DNA of 64,000 nucleotides from Pseudomonas sp. J452 (GTDB taxonomy: Bacteria; Pseudomonadota; Gammaproteobacteria; Pseudomonadales; Pseudomonadaceae), in the NCBI RefSeq assembly GCF_024666525.1, contig NZ_CP088294.1, positions 620,001 through 684,000 of the forward strand. Direction: 5' to 3'. The notes below the pieces were generated by a model that was not told the origin of the DNA, made no database searches, and saw only the letters and a program-made list of their open reading frames with translations. Below are positions 34,878 through 45,000 of the stretch, one piece after another (positions within the stretch are counted from its first letter, which is position 1; the number at the start of each line of letters is the position of its first letter). A program made the position numbers and the translations under genes.

Positions 34878-36203
34878 ATGCGTGCCAGCCTGTTCCTGTT
34901 CGTCGCATTGAGCCTGCCCGTCCCCTGGGCCGCAGCGGCCGAGCCACTGTCCCTGTTGGAAGCCTATGACCGCTCGTTGCATAGCGATCCGGCCTTCCAG
35001 GGCGCGGCCTTCGACTATCAAGCCTCCCAGCAGGAAGAGTCTATCGGCCGTGCCGGTCTACTGCCGCAGATCAGTATTGGCGCGCGCTATGGCGATACCA
35101 AGCAGTTGAGTGGCCAGGATGTCGACAGCAGTACCGCAGAGGCACGCTACAGCAGTGGCTCTGCGGGCCTGAGCGCACGCCAGGTGCTCTTCGACAAGGC
35201 CAAGGTTGCCTATTTCGAGCAGGCGCAGGCCCGCGGCAAAGTTGGCGAGGCACTCTACGACGATGCCTCCCAGGAGCTGTTCAATCGGGTTAGCGAGGCC
35301 TATTTCGAGGTGGCCCGCCAGAACAACGAACTCAAGCTTTCTTCGCAACAGAAGGCCGCTATCGAAGGCCTGGTGAAACAGACCAGGCGCCTGTACGAAG
35401 CGGGCGACGGCACCATTACCGATATCGAGGAAGCGCAGGCGCGCCTCGACCTGATCAAGGCTCAGGAAATCGAGAACCAGGCGCGCATTCGCGCCGCATT
35501 GCGCACACTGGCAGGACGGACCGGCCTAGCGAATGGCGAACCCCTGCCAATGCAGGAGAGCCTGCCGGCTACAGCCCCGCTGGATAGCCGCGCTGATCTG
35601 GAGTTCTGGCAACGCCAGGCTCGCTACGCCGCCCCCAAACTGGATGCCCGTCGCGCTTCGATCGAGCTGGCCGAAGCCGAGCTGCAAACGCAGAAATCCG
35701 GCCACTATCCTTCCCTGGCCGTGGTCGGCGAGCTGAACAAAGCCCAGCAAGACAATCTGTCCGAAGACTATCGCAAGCAATCGTCCTACTACGTCGGCCT
35801 GTCACTCGATGTACCGCTTTTTGCTGGCGGCGGGGTTGCAGCGTCGGTACGCAAATCCCAGTACGCCCTCTCCAGCGCCTCCGCGCAGTACGATACGGAA
35901 CGTCAGCAACTGACCGAGAACATCGAACGCGACTATCTGGGGGTCATCAGCGGCTACGAGAAATGCAAAGCCTTGCAGACGGCAGTGAAATCCAACCAAC
36001 GCGCCCTGGAGTCAGCCGAGAAGGGCTATCAGGCTGGCGTGCGCTCCACGGTGGATATCCTCAACGCCCAGCAGGTGTTGTTTACCGCGCGGCGGGATTT
36101 GCTCAACACCAAGCTGCTGATGCTGCAGAGCTATGTCAGTCTGCATGCCCGCAGTGGCCTGATGCACCGCGGCATTCTTGAGCAGGTACAGCTGCTGTTC
36201 TAG
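34878..36203 (+). CDS. TolC-family outer membrane channel, AprF type, 441 aa
   Basis: It completes the exporter. A Sec signal peptide covers about 20 residues and ends in AAAAEPLS. Two TolC repeats are visible: LLEAYDRSLHSDPAFQ and, in the second half, SIELAEAELQTQKSGHYPSLAVVGELNKAQ. The C-terminal end QAGVRSTVDILNAQQVLFTARRDLLNTKLLML is a family signature. The upstream GTG two codons earlier is less likely because the ATG has AAGGAAG at a good distance. It converges with the DUF4422-like gene. Confidence 0.93.
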   Translation: MRASLFLFVALSLPVPWAAAAEPLSLLEAYDRSLHSDPAFQGAAFDYQASQQEESIGRAGLLPQISIGARYGDTKQLSGQDVDSSTAEARYSSGSAGLSARQVLFDKAKVAYFEQAQARGKVGEALYDDASQELFNRVSEAYFEVARQNNELKLSSQQKAAIEGLVKQTRRLYEAGDGTITDIEEAQARLDLIKAQEIENQARIRAALRTLAGRTGLANGEPLPMQESLPATAPLDSRADLEFWQRQARYAAPKLDARRASIELAEAELQTQKSGHYPSLAVVGELNKAQQDNLSEDYRKQSSYYVGLSLDVPLFAGGGVAASVRKSQYALSSASAQYDTERQQLTENIERDYLGVISGYEKCKALQTAVKSNQRALESAEKGYQAGVRSTVDILNAQQVLFTARRDLLNTKLLMLQSYVSLHARSGLMHRGILEQVQLLF

Positions 36204-36224
36204 GAACCGGCAGAAACCAGCTGA

Positions 36225-37064
36225 TCAGACCCCTGGCACATAGTGCTGCTCGCCCGCCGGGACCAGCAGGTTGAGCTGGCCCGTGTGTCGAGTCAGCCAG
36301 TCCGGTCCGCTTGCGGCCTGCGCACGCAGGTGGCGCAACAGAAAGTAACTGCCTAGCCGCTCGGCACAGAACGCCCAGACCCGCCCCTGCAGGTCAGGCC
36401 GTCGGGTGTCATGCAACTGCACGCAGCGCCGCACCACCGACTCGATGGCGGTGATATGGCTGACCCAGAACTCCGCCGGCAGCACGCCCAGCTCGATGCC
36501 ACCGGGGAAGAACACCTTTTCGTCGAAGAACGGGATCACCTCCTGCTTGCTCAGCACGCCCAGCTCGACAGCAACGGCGGTGAAACGCAGGAAGTCCTCG
36601 ACATGGTGGACATCCTTGTACTGATACAGGTAACCGTGGTTCTGCCCGTTGAGGGTGAACTGCCCCGGCTTGCCGATCAGAAAATCCGACTCGCTGGGCA
36701 GCATCAGGTCGGCCAGGGCGAACTCCCCCATCTGCTCGGCCGAGAGCACATCCATCACCTGATAATTCTGCGCCTGGGCACCGATGCGCTCGCGCGAGAG
36801 AAACTTGCGGTACTGGCAGATGCCCACCTGGCGAATGCTGCCCGGCTGGCTGAGCAGCAGGTTTTTCAGGGCAAAAGCGCCCGCCGTCGCCCCCAGTACC
36901 GGGTGATAGGGCTCCCACTCGGGGGCCAGATCACGCAGGTTAAGGCGCCCGGCCCCCTGCGCCTCGCCCATGTAGATGGGCGTGACATAGCTCGGAAACT
37001 CGACCTGCAACGGCACATGGGTGAGGCAGGCGTACAGCAGGTTCTCGGGTGGGCAAACAGGCAT
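36225..37064 (-). CDS. putative glycosyltransferase-like protein (DUF4422-like), 279 aa
   Basis: The protein has VTPIYMGEAQGAGRLNLRDL near its start, followed by ATAGAFALKNLLLS and QVGICQYRKFLSRERI. The last resembles the YxGxCHYRR signature of DUF4422 sugar-transfer proteins. There is no signal peptide, so it is cytoplasmic. It starts 38 bp after the GT41 gene on the same strand, and the two may form a glycosylation pair in which this enzyme extends the first sugar. The relationship is modest, so treat it as a lead. Confidence 0.5.
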   Translation of the reverse strand: MPVCPPENLLYACLTHVPLQVEFPSYVTPIYMGEAQGAGRLNLRDLAPEWEPYHPVLGATAGAFALKNLLLSQPGSIRQVGICQYRKFLSRERIGAQAQNYQVMDVLSAEQMGEFALADLMLPSESDFLIGKPGQFTLNGQNHGYLYQYKDVHHVEDFLRFTAVAVELGVLSKQEVIPFFDEKVFFPGGIELGVLPAEFWVSHITAIESVVRRCVQLHDTRRPDLQGRVWAFCAERLGSYFLLRHLRAQAASGPDWLTRHTGQLNLLVPAGEQHYVPGV

Positions 37065-37102
37065 GGAGGGACTTCCTGGATAAACGATAAGGCCGCAGGG
37101 AC

Positions 37103-38938
37103 TCAGTCTGAGCGTTTGCGCTGATGGGCTGCCAGCAGGCCGTCCTCGAAACTGCGCACGAACCGCGGCATGTCGAACAGAGGCGAAGCATCGCGGCCGC
37201 GCTGTAGCCGCTCTTTCAGCGCCTGCAATACTGCCGGAGCGCTAGCCAACTCGACGGCACGCTGCTCGTAACTGGCCAGGTCATTGGTGATCAGCTCCGG
37301 CAACTCCAGTGCCGTCAGCAGGCTACCCGCCATGCGCGAGGCGAAGGTACGCCCCGAACGGGTCAGCACCGGCAGCCCCATCCACAGGGCATCGTTGGCC
37401 GTGGTGCCGCCATTGAACGGATAGGCATCGAGGAACAGGTCCGCCGCCGTGTAGCGCGCCAGGTAGAGTTCCGGCGCCACCCGCGGGGCAAAGATCAGCC
37501 GCTCGCGGGCCACGCCATGCTGCTCGGCGCATGCCAGCAGGTTGGCCTGCGACCACTGGTTGTCGGCCAGTAGCCAAAACACGCTGTTCGGTACCTGGGC
37601 GAGGATACGCATCCAGCAGCTGAACATCTCTTCGTTGAACTTGTAGTTATTGTTGAAGCAGCAGAACACGAAGCTGTCTGGCGGCAGGCCACATTCGGCG
37701 CGACTCGGCAGCGCAGCCACCGGCCGCTGCCGATCGCTGCACTGGAAAGCCGGCAGATACAACGGCGTTTCGCTGTAGAAGGGCTTCTCGGCATCGGGAA
37801 TCAGGTAATGATCGGCGATCACATAATCGATGCAAGGCAGACCGGTCGGCCCAGGAAAACCCAGGTAAGTGATCTGCACCGGCGCCGGACGATAGGCCAG
37901 GATGTTCGGTCGCGCCCCGGAAGTCAGGCCCTGCAGATCGACCAGGATGTCGATTTCCTGCTGGCGGATCAGCTGCGCGGCAGCGGCATCATCCAGCGCG
38001 CCGATCGGGATGAAATGATCCATGGCCGCCTTGACCCGCGCGCGCAGGGCCGAGCCGTCTTCACGGCTCCAGCAGAAACCGTAGACCTCGAAACGCTGAC
38101 GATCGAGCAGCTCGAACAGCTCTACCGTCAGCAACGACACTGCGTGCAGACAGAAATCGGAGGAGAGAAAGGCGATACGCAGGCGCTCGTGCTCATAGCC
38201 CCGCGGCGCCAGTTCAGCAACTCGCTGGTTCACTCGCTCGCTGACAAAGCGCAGGGCCGTGGCCAGTTGCAGCCCAGGGTCATCGGTGGCCGAGAGCATG
38301 GCCAGGGGTGAAGTGGCCTTGAGCAAGTCACCCACGGACAGCTGGACCAGTGGGGTGAACACCGGCCACTCGCACTGTTTCTGGCGTAGATGCACCCAGT
38401 GCTGGATTACCTTCGGCTGCTGCGGGTCGGCCTGCAGGCTGGCCAGCAGCTTGGCTTCCGCCGAATTGAGCTGACGCACTTCCTCCATCAGGCGGCCCAT
38501 GCTGTTGAGCAGCATGATGTACAGCTCGGTATTCAACTCCGGCCCCACCAGCGGGTGATCCAGCATCGACTGCCAGATGACCAGCGCGTTCTCCGCCCGC
38601 CCCTGGCGCTCGATCACCGCGCCCAGATTGAACCAGGCCTGGACGAAATCCGGCTTGCGCATGATCGCAGCACGATAAGCCTGCTCGGCCGCCGGCAACT
38701 GCTCCAGCTGGGAAAGGGTCACGCCCAAGTTGAACTGTACGATGTAATCGGCGGTCGAGCTGCAGTGCCCCAGCCAGCACTGGTAAAGGCGCACCGCGTC
38801 GGTCAGACGCTGCGCAGCCCCCAGGCGCTCGGCCACGACGATCAACTGCGTCGGCTCCAGACTGGCTTGTTCAGCCAACTGCAGAGCATTGAGAAAGGCG
38901 CTATCGAGGTTTGCGGTTGTAACGGGGTTTTCCGGCAT
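37103..38938 (-). CDS. TPR-containing GT41 glycosyltransferase (O-GlcNAc transferase type), 611 aa
   Basis: GT41 enzymes transfer a sugar from a UDP-sugar to Ser/Thr (OGT) or Asn (HMW1C). The N-terminal 200 residues contain TPR-like helices (YRAAIMRKPDFVQAWFNLGAVIER). The catalytic part has ILVDLQGLTSGARPNI, APVQITYLGFPGPTG and FNNNYKFN. Near the end comes DLFLDAYPFNGGTTANDALWMGLPVL, then TFASRMAGSLL, which together are the OGT signature and UDP-binding face. Cytoplasmic. ATG at 38938 follows AAGG. It lies just after the giant repeat gene on the same strand, so that protein, with a Thr/Ser-rich repeat, is the natural substrate candidate. Confidence 0.85.
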   Translation of the reverse strand: MPENPVTTANLDSAFLNALQLAEQASLEPTQLIVVAERLGAAQRLTDAVRLYQCWLGHCSSTADYIVQFNLGVTLSQLEQLPAAEQAYRAAIMRKPDFVQAWFNLGAVIERQGRAENALVIWQSMLDHPLVGPELNTELYIMLLNSMGRLMEEVRQLNSAEAKLLASLQADPQQPKVIQHWVHLRQKQCEWPVFTPLVQLSVGDLLKATSPLAMLSATDDPGLQLATALRFVSERVNQRVAELAPRGYEHERLRIAFLSSDFCLHAVSLLTVELFELLDRQRFEVYGFCWSREDGSALRARVKAAMDHFIPIGALDDAAAAQLIRQQEIDILVDLQGLTSGARPNILAYRPAPVQITYLGFPGPTGLPCIDYVIADHYLIPDAEKPFYSETPLYLPAFQCSDRQRPVAALPSRAECGLPPDSFVFCCFNNNYKFNEEMFSCWMRILAQVPNSVFWLLADNQWSQANLLACAEQHGVARERLIFAPRVAPELYLARYTAADLFLDAYPFNGGTTANDALWMGLPVLTRSGRTFASRMAGSLLTALELPELITNDLASYEQRAVELASAPAVLQALKERLQRGRDASPLFDMPRFVRSFEDGLLAAHQRKRSD

Positions 38939-38984
38939 GCACACGCCTTAACGAGAACAGTCCATCCGACAGACAGGCAAGCAA

Positions 38985-39016
38985 CCCTGCCAAGTGCACC
39001 ATCTCACCTGGCAGGG
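38985..39016 (-). terminator. possible terminator after the giant gene
   Basis: CCCTGCCA (38985-38992) and TGGCAGGG (39009-39016) can form an 8-bp stem with a 16-nt loop. The downstream bases on the minus strand are only moderately T-rich, so attenuation between the giant gene and GT41 is as likely as full termination. Confidence 0.5.
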
Positions 39017-39028
39017 CTACTCCAACGT

Positions 39029-42000
39029 TTACGAATAGAAGCTGGTATTCACGCTGGTTGCAACCAGCAGCTGAATCTCGCCATCGTTGTAGACGTTGTA
39101 CTCGGCACCCTCGACCTGCACGCTACCCGCCGCTTGCCAGGCACCCGCCGGACCAGTGATCACCACACTGTCATTGGCGTTGCCATTGATCAGCATCTGC
39201 ACCGGAGCCGAGGCACCCAAGCCGGTTTCGACCAAGCCCACCTGACCAAACTGGCTGACACTTTGCGCATCCAGCGTCAGGGTAGTCGCCAGCCCGCCAT
39301 CGCCGGCCAGGTTGATCTGGCTGAGGCTATTGGCCGCGACGATATCCGGGTTGACCGCAGTCAGGTCGATGTCCTGACCGTCGCTGCCACCGTTGCGGAA
39401 CCAGGCATCGACGATGCTGTGCACCTGACCATCGACGGTCTCGTAGCTGGAACTCAGGCCGATCCAGTTGCCATTGTTCAGCTGCGAGGTCTGCTCGGCG
39501 CTCAGGTTGATGCTGGCGATCCCCAGGGAAGACAGGTTGTACAACTCGTCCGCCTGGCTGACGCCATCCTGATTGCCATCGACCCAGACGCGCAGTGCAG
39601 CAAAGTCCTGGTCATCGGCACTGATGCGCCCATCCTGGTTGCTATCCAGCTCGGCCAGGGCGGCGAAACCGTCCTCGGAACGACTGCCATCAGCCAGCTC
39701 GGTAGCGTTACCGAACAGCTCACCACCATCGTTGATCACGCCATCAGCGTTGCGGTCGATGGCCAGCAGGCCGTCGCCGCCAGCTACCCAGCCGGTGTTG
39801 TCCAGATCGCCATCGGCATCGATGTCGAAGTGAGTATTGGCCGCCCAATGCAGGGTCTGCACGCCGTCGCCGTTCAGATCGAGGATCAGCGGCGAGGTGT
39901 TCAGCACGGCAATCTGCTCAGTCGCCATCGCCGCCAACTGCTCAGCAGTGAAGGCATCAGCCTGGGTCATGCTCAGCGCGGTCAGTTGATCCGTGGTCAG
40001 GGCCGGGACATCCGCCACATCGATCGCCACCAACTGCGCGGTATTCAGCAGGGCAAAGTCGCCCACCTGAATGGCGCCGATCTGGGCCGAGGTCAGTGCG
40101 GCGATATCCGCTGTTTCCAGCGCCTGCACCTGCACCGACGTCAGCGCAATGATCTGATCGGTGGTCAGCGCTTTAACCTGCGAGGTAGTCAGCGCGATGA
40201 TCTGTGCCGTAGTCAGCGCCGCGATCTGAGCGGAGGTCAGCACCGCCAGGTCGACGTTCTGCATCGCCTGGATCTGCTCGGTGGTCAAGGCCGCCACATC
40301 GCGGGTCTCCAGGGCAGCCACCTGTTGCGTGGTCAAACCGGAAATCTGCGAGGTGGTCAGCGCACGGATCTGATCGGTGCCGAAGGCAACGATCTGCGCC
40401 GTGGTCATCGCGGCCAGGTCGGATATCTGCAGCGCGGCAATCTGCGCCGTGCCGAGTGCCGCCACATCTGCCGTTTCCAGCGCAGCCACCTGGGTCGAGG
40501 TCATGGCCACCACTTGCGAAGTGGTCAAGGCAGCCACCTGAGCAGTGGTCAGGGCAACGATCTGCGCGGTATCCAGCGCTTGCAGATCGGAGGCCTGGAT
40601 GGCGGCGACCTGCGCCGTGCTCAAGGCAGCCAGATCCGCCGTTTCCATGATCGAGAACTGCTCGGTGGTCAGCGAGACAATCTGAGCAGTGGTCAGGGCA
40701 CGCACTTGTTCCGTGGTCAGGGCCTGTATCTGGGCCGTGGTCAACGCGGCCACGTCAGCCCCCTGCATGGCGGCAATCTGCACCGTGGTCAGGGCCTGCA
40801 GCTGCGCAACCTTCAAGGCCGCTACCTGCTCCGTCGTGAGTGCCACTATCTGCGCCGTGGTCAACGCCGGCAGCTGGTCGGTGGTCAGCTCACGCAGCTG
40901 ATCCGTACTCAGCAGGGCCAGATCGGTAGCATCCAGCGCAGCGATCTGCTCGGTCTTCAGCGCCACCAGATCACGGGTTTCCAGGGCTTGCACCTGGGCA
41001 CTGGTGAGGGCCGCGATCTGTGCCGTGCTCAGGGCACGGAACTGATCGGAAGCCAGGGTCTGGATCTGTTCGGTGGTCATGGCCGCAATATCACGGGTTT
41101 CCATGGCCACCAGCTGCGCGGTCGACAGCGCGACTATCTGGTCGGTGGTCAGTGCGGCCACCTGGCCAGTCGTCAGGCCGGCGATAGCGACGCTGCTCAG
41201 GGCGTTGAGGTCTGCTGTTTCCAGCCGGACGATCTGCGCCGTGGTCAGTGCGGCTACCTGAGCGGAACTCAGCGCGGCAGTTTGCGCGGTAGTCAAGGCC
41301 ACCACTTGCGCGGTGGTGAGATTCGCCATGTCGGCGGTCTGCAGGGCAGCGATCTGCGCAGTGCTGAGCAACGCGAAGTCCGGAGTCTGCAAGGCCGCGA
41401 CCTGGGCGCTGGTCAGCGCCACGATCTGCGCCGTAGTCAGTACCTGCACCTGATCGGAGGTCAGCGCCACGATCTGGGCAGTGGTCAGCGCCTCGATATC
41501 GGCAGTTTTCAGCGCCACTACCTGCTGGGTTTCCAGTGCCGCCACCTGAGCGGTGGTCAAGGCAGCCGCTTGTTCCACGGTCAAGCCTTGCAAGGCTTGC
41601 GTGGTCAGTTCCACCAGGTCCGCGACCTCCAACTGGGCCAATTGCGCCGTGGTCAGTGCCGCCACTTGTGCAGAACTCAGGACTGCAGTCTGCGCGGTGG
41701 TCAAGGCAACGATTTGCGCCGTGGTCAGTTCGGCCACATCGCGGGTTTGCAGGGCCGCAATCTGCGCAGTGCTGAGCAGGGCGAAATCAGCCGTTTCAAT
41801 GGCCGCGACCTGACTGGTGGTCAGCGCGACAATCTGTGCGGTGGTCAACGCCTGGACCTGATCACTGGTCAGGGCAGTGATTTGCGCATTGAGCAGCGAC
41901 GCGATATCGCGGGTTTCCATGGCCGCGATCTGCGCCGTGCTCATCACCGCCAGATCGGCGTTCTCGATAGCCGCCACTTGCTCCGTACTCAAGGCCACCA

Positions 42001-45000
42001 CTTGCGCGGTGGTCAGCGCCGCGACCTGGGCGGTAGTCAGAGCGACGATCTGCGCCGTGGTCAGGCCCGCCAGATCCGGGGTCTGGATCTGACGGATCTG
42101 CGTGGTGCTCAGGGCCGCGATATCGGCGGTTTCCATCGCCGCCAACTGGTTCTTGCTCAGCGCCTGGATCTGCTCGCCGGTCAGCGCACCGACCTGAGCG
42201 GTAGTCAGCGCGACAATCTGGTCGGTGGTCAGCACGCTGATGTCGACCGCTTCCAGGCCAGCAATCTGTGCCGTAGTCAGCGCGACCAGATCGGCAGTTT
42301 CCAGCGCAGCAATCTGGCTCTGCGTCAGGGCCTGCAACTGGTCAACGCTCAGGGCACGCACCTGAGCCGTGGTCAGACTCTGGATTTGTCCGGTGGTCAG
42401 CGCCGCAATCTGCGACAACTGCAGGCCGGCGATCTGCGTGGAGTCGAGCACCACCAGGTCAGCGGTCTCCAGGGCACGAACCTGAGCAGTAGTGAGGAAA
42501 CCGATCTGATCCGCGGTGATAGCCGCGACCTGAGCAGTGGTCAACAGCGGAATCACCGTGGTCGACAGCGAAGCCAGGTCCTGGCCCTCCAGGGCGGCAA
42601 TTTGCGCAGTGGTCAGGTTGACCACCTGAGCCGTGGTCAGCGCAGCGGCCTGGGCGGTGGACAGCAGTTGCACCTGATCGGCCGTGAGCGCAGCGATATC
42701 GGCGGTTTCCATGGCCACGATCTGGTCAGTGGTCAGCGCGCCAATCTGTTCCAGGGTCAGGGCACGAGTCTGCTCGGTGGTCAGCGCAACCAGCTGTGCC
42801 GAGCTCAGGCTCTGCACGTTGGCAGTGCCCAGGGCAGCGATCTGCACCCCGGACAGCTTGCTGAACTGCGCGGTACTCAATGCGCCCGTTTGTGCCGTGG
42901 TCAGCGCAGACACTTGCTCCTCGGTCAATGCGGCAATATCGGCCGTGGCCATTGCGGTGATCTGACTGGTGGTGAGCTTGACCAGCTGCGCCACACTCAG
43001 CGCGGCAAAGCGATCCGGCGTCAGGGCGACAATCTGGTCGGTGGTCAGAGCAACGATCTGCGCGGTAGTCAGCGCCGAGATCTGCGCGACGTTGATCGCC
43101 GCGACATCGGCCGTTTCCAACGCTTTGATCTGCGCCGTGGTCAGCGCGGCCAGTTGGCTATTGGTCAGCGAGACAACTTGCTGGGTGGTCAGAGCCGCCA
43201 CTTGCGTGGTGCTCAGGGCCTGCAGGTCGGCAATTTCGATGGCCGCGATCTGATCTGGCGTGAGCGCGGCCAGGTCGGCAATTTCCATGTTGCGGAACTG
43301 CGCTGTGGTCAGCGCCTCGATCTGCTCGGCGGTGAGCGCAGCCATCTGCTCGGTGGTCATGCCCTGTATCTGGCTATTGGTCAGCGCCTCGATCTGCACG
43401 GTGCTCAGGGCGGCCACCTGCGACAGTTTCAGCGCAGCAATATCGGCAGTTTCAATGGCCCGAATCTGAGCGGTATCCAGCGCTGCCAGCTGGGCGTTGG
43501 TCAGCGCACCGACCTGCGCAGTGGTCAAGGCGATCAATTGCACGTTGCTGAGAGCGGCAACGTCCTCGGTTTCCAGCGCAGCCACCTGGCGCGTGGTCAG
43601 GCCGGCTACCTGTGCGGTAGTCAGTGCGACCAGCTGCTCGGTACTCATGGCGACGATCTGAGCAGTGGTCAGCGCGGCCACATCCTGGGTTTCCATGCTG
43701 CGCACCTGGCTGGTGGTCAGCGCGGCTACCTGGGCCGTGGTCAGGGCCGGCACGTTAACCGTGGTCAGGGCGTCGACCAGGTCAGCACCAGCTGCGGCAA
43801 TGGTGCTCGCATCCAGCGCCGCCAATTGGCTCGGGCTCAAGGCTGCCAGTTGGGCACTGGTCAGTGCTGCCACCTGGTCGCTATCCAGCACGGCCAGTTG
43901 TTCGGCCGCCATCGCGGCGATATCCGCAGCCTCCATGGCCGAGATTTGCACGCTGGTCAGGGCATCGATCTGCGCCGTACTCAGGTTGGCCACCTGGTTG
44001 GTGGTCAGGCTCGGCAGTGCCGCCGTGGACAGCGCAGCGATGTCAGCCACTTCCAGGCTGGCAATCTGGTCGGCACTCAAGGCCGCCAGTTGCGCACCGG
44101 TCAGGGCTGCCGCTTGCTCGGTGGTCAACGCCACCAGTTGAGCACTGGTCAGGGCAGCAATGTCGACCGTTTGCAGGGCCGCGATTTGGGCGCTGGTCAA
44201 GGCAGCCACCTGAGCGACCGACAGCAGTTCTACTTGCGCCGTAGTCAGGGCGACGACCTGGGCGGTAGTCAGGGCAGCCACCTGGGCAGTAGTCAGGGCG
44301 ACTATCTGATCCGAGGTGAGCAGGGCCAGGTCGGCGACTTCCACGGCACGAATCTGCGCCGTGGTCAGCGCCGCCAGATCGGCGGTTTCCACCGCGACGA
44401 TCTGCGCCGTGCTGAGGCCGGCGATTTGCGCCGTGGTCAGGGCTTGCGCCTGCAGGGTGGTGAACGCGGCAATCTGCTCGGCACTCAGCTTGGCCAAATC
44501 GGCCAATTCCAGGGCACGCAGTTGCGCGGTGGTCAGGGCCGCAATCTGCGCACCACTGAGCGCCTGCACCTGAGCCGTGCTGAGGGCCACGATCTGCGCG
44601 GTAGTCAGGGCCGCCAGGTCATCGGTTTGCAATGCCGCGACCTGGGTATTGCTCAACACACCAATTTGTACGGTGGTCAGGGTTGCCGCCTGCGCTGTCG
44701 TCAGTGCGGAAATCTGGGCGGCGGTGAGGGCCGCCACATCCGCCGTTTCCAGAGCGCGGATCTGCGCCGTGGTGAGGGCGGCAAGGTCAGCCGTTTCCAG
44801 AGCAGCCACTTGCACGGTGGTCAGGCTAACCACCTGATCCGTGGTCAGCGCGGCGGCCTGCTCGGTGGTCAGCGCACGCACCTGCAAGGTCGTCAGTGCC
44901 TGCAGATCCTGGGTCTCGATCACGCGCAGCTGCGCCGTGGTCAACGCAGCAATCTGCTCGGCGCTCAGCGCCCGCAGCTGAGCACTGCTCAAGGCAATCA

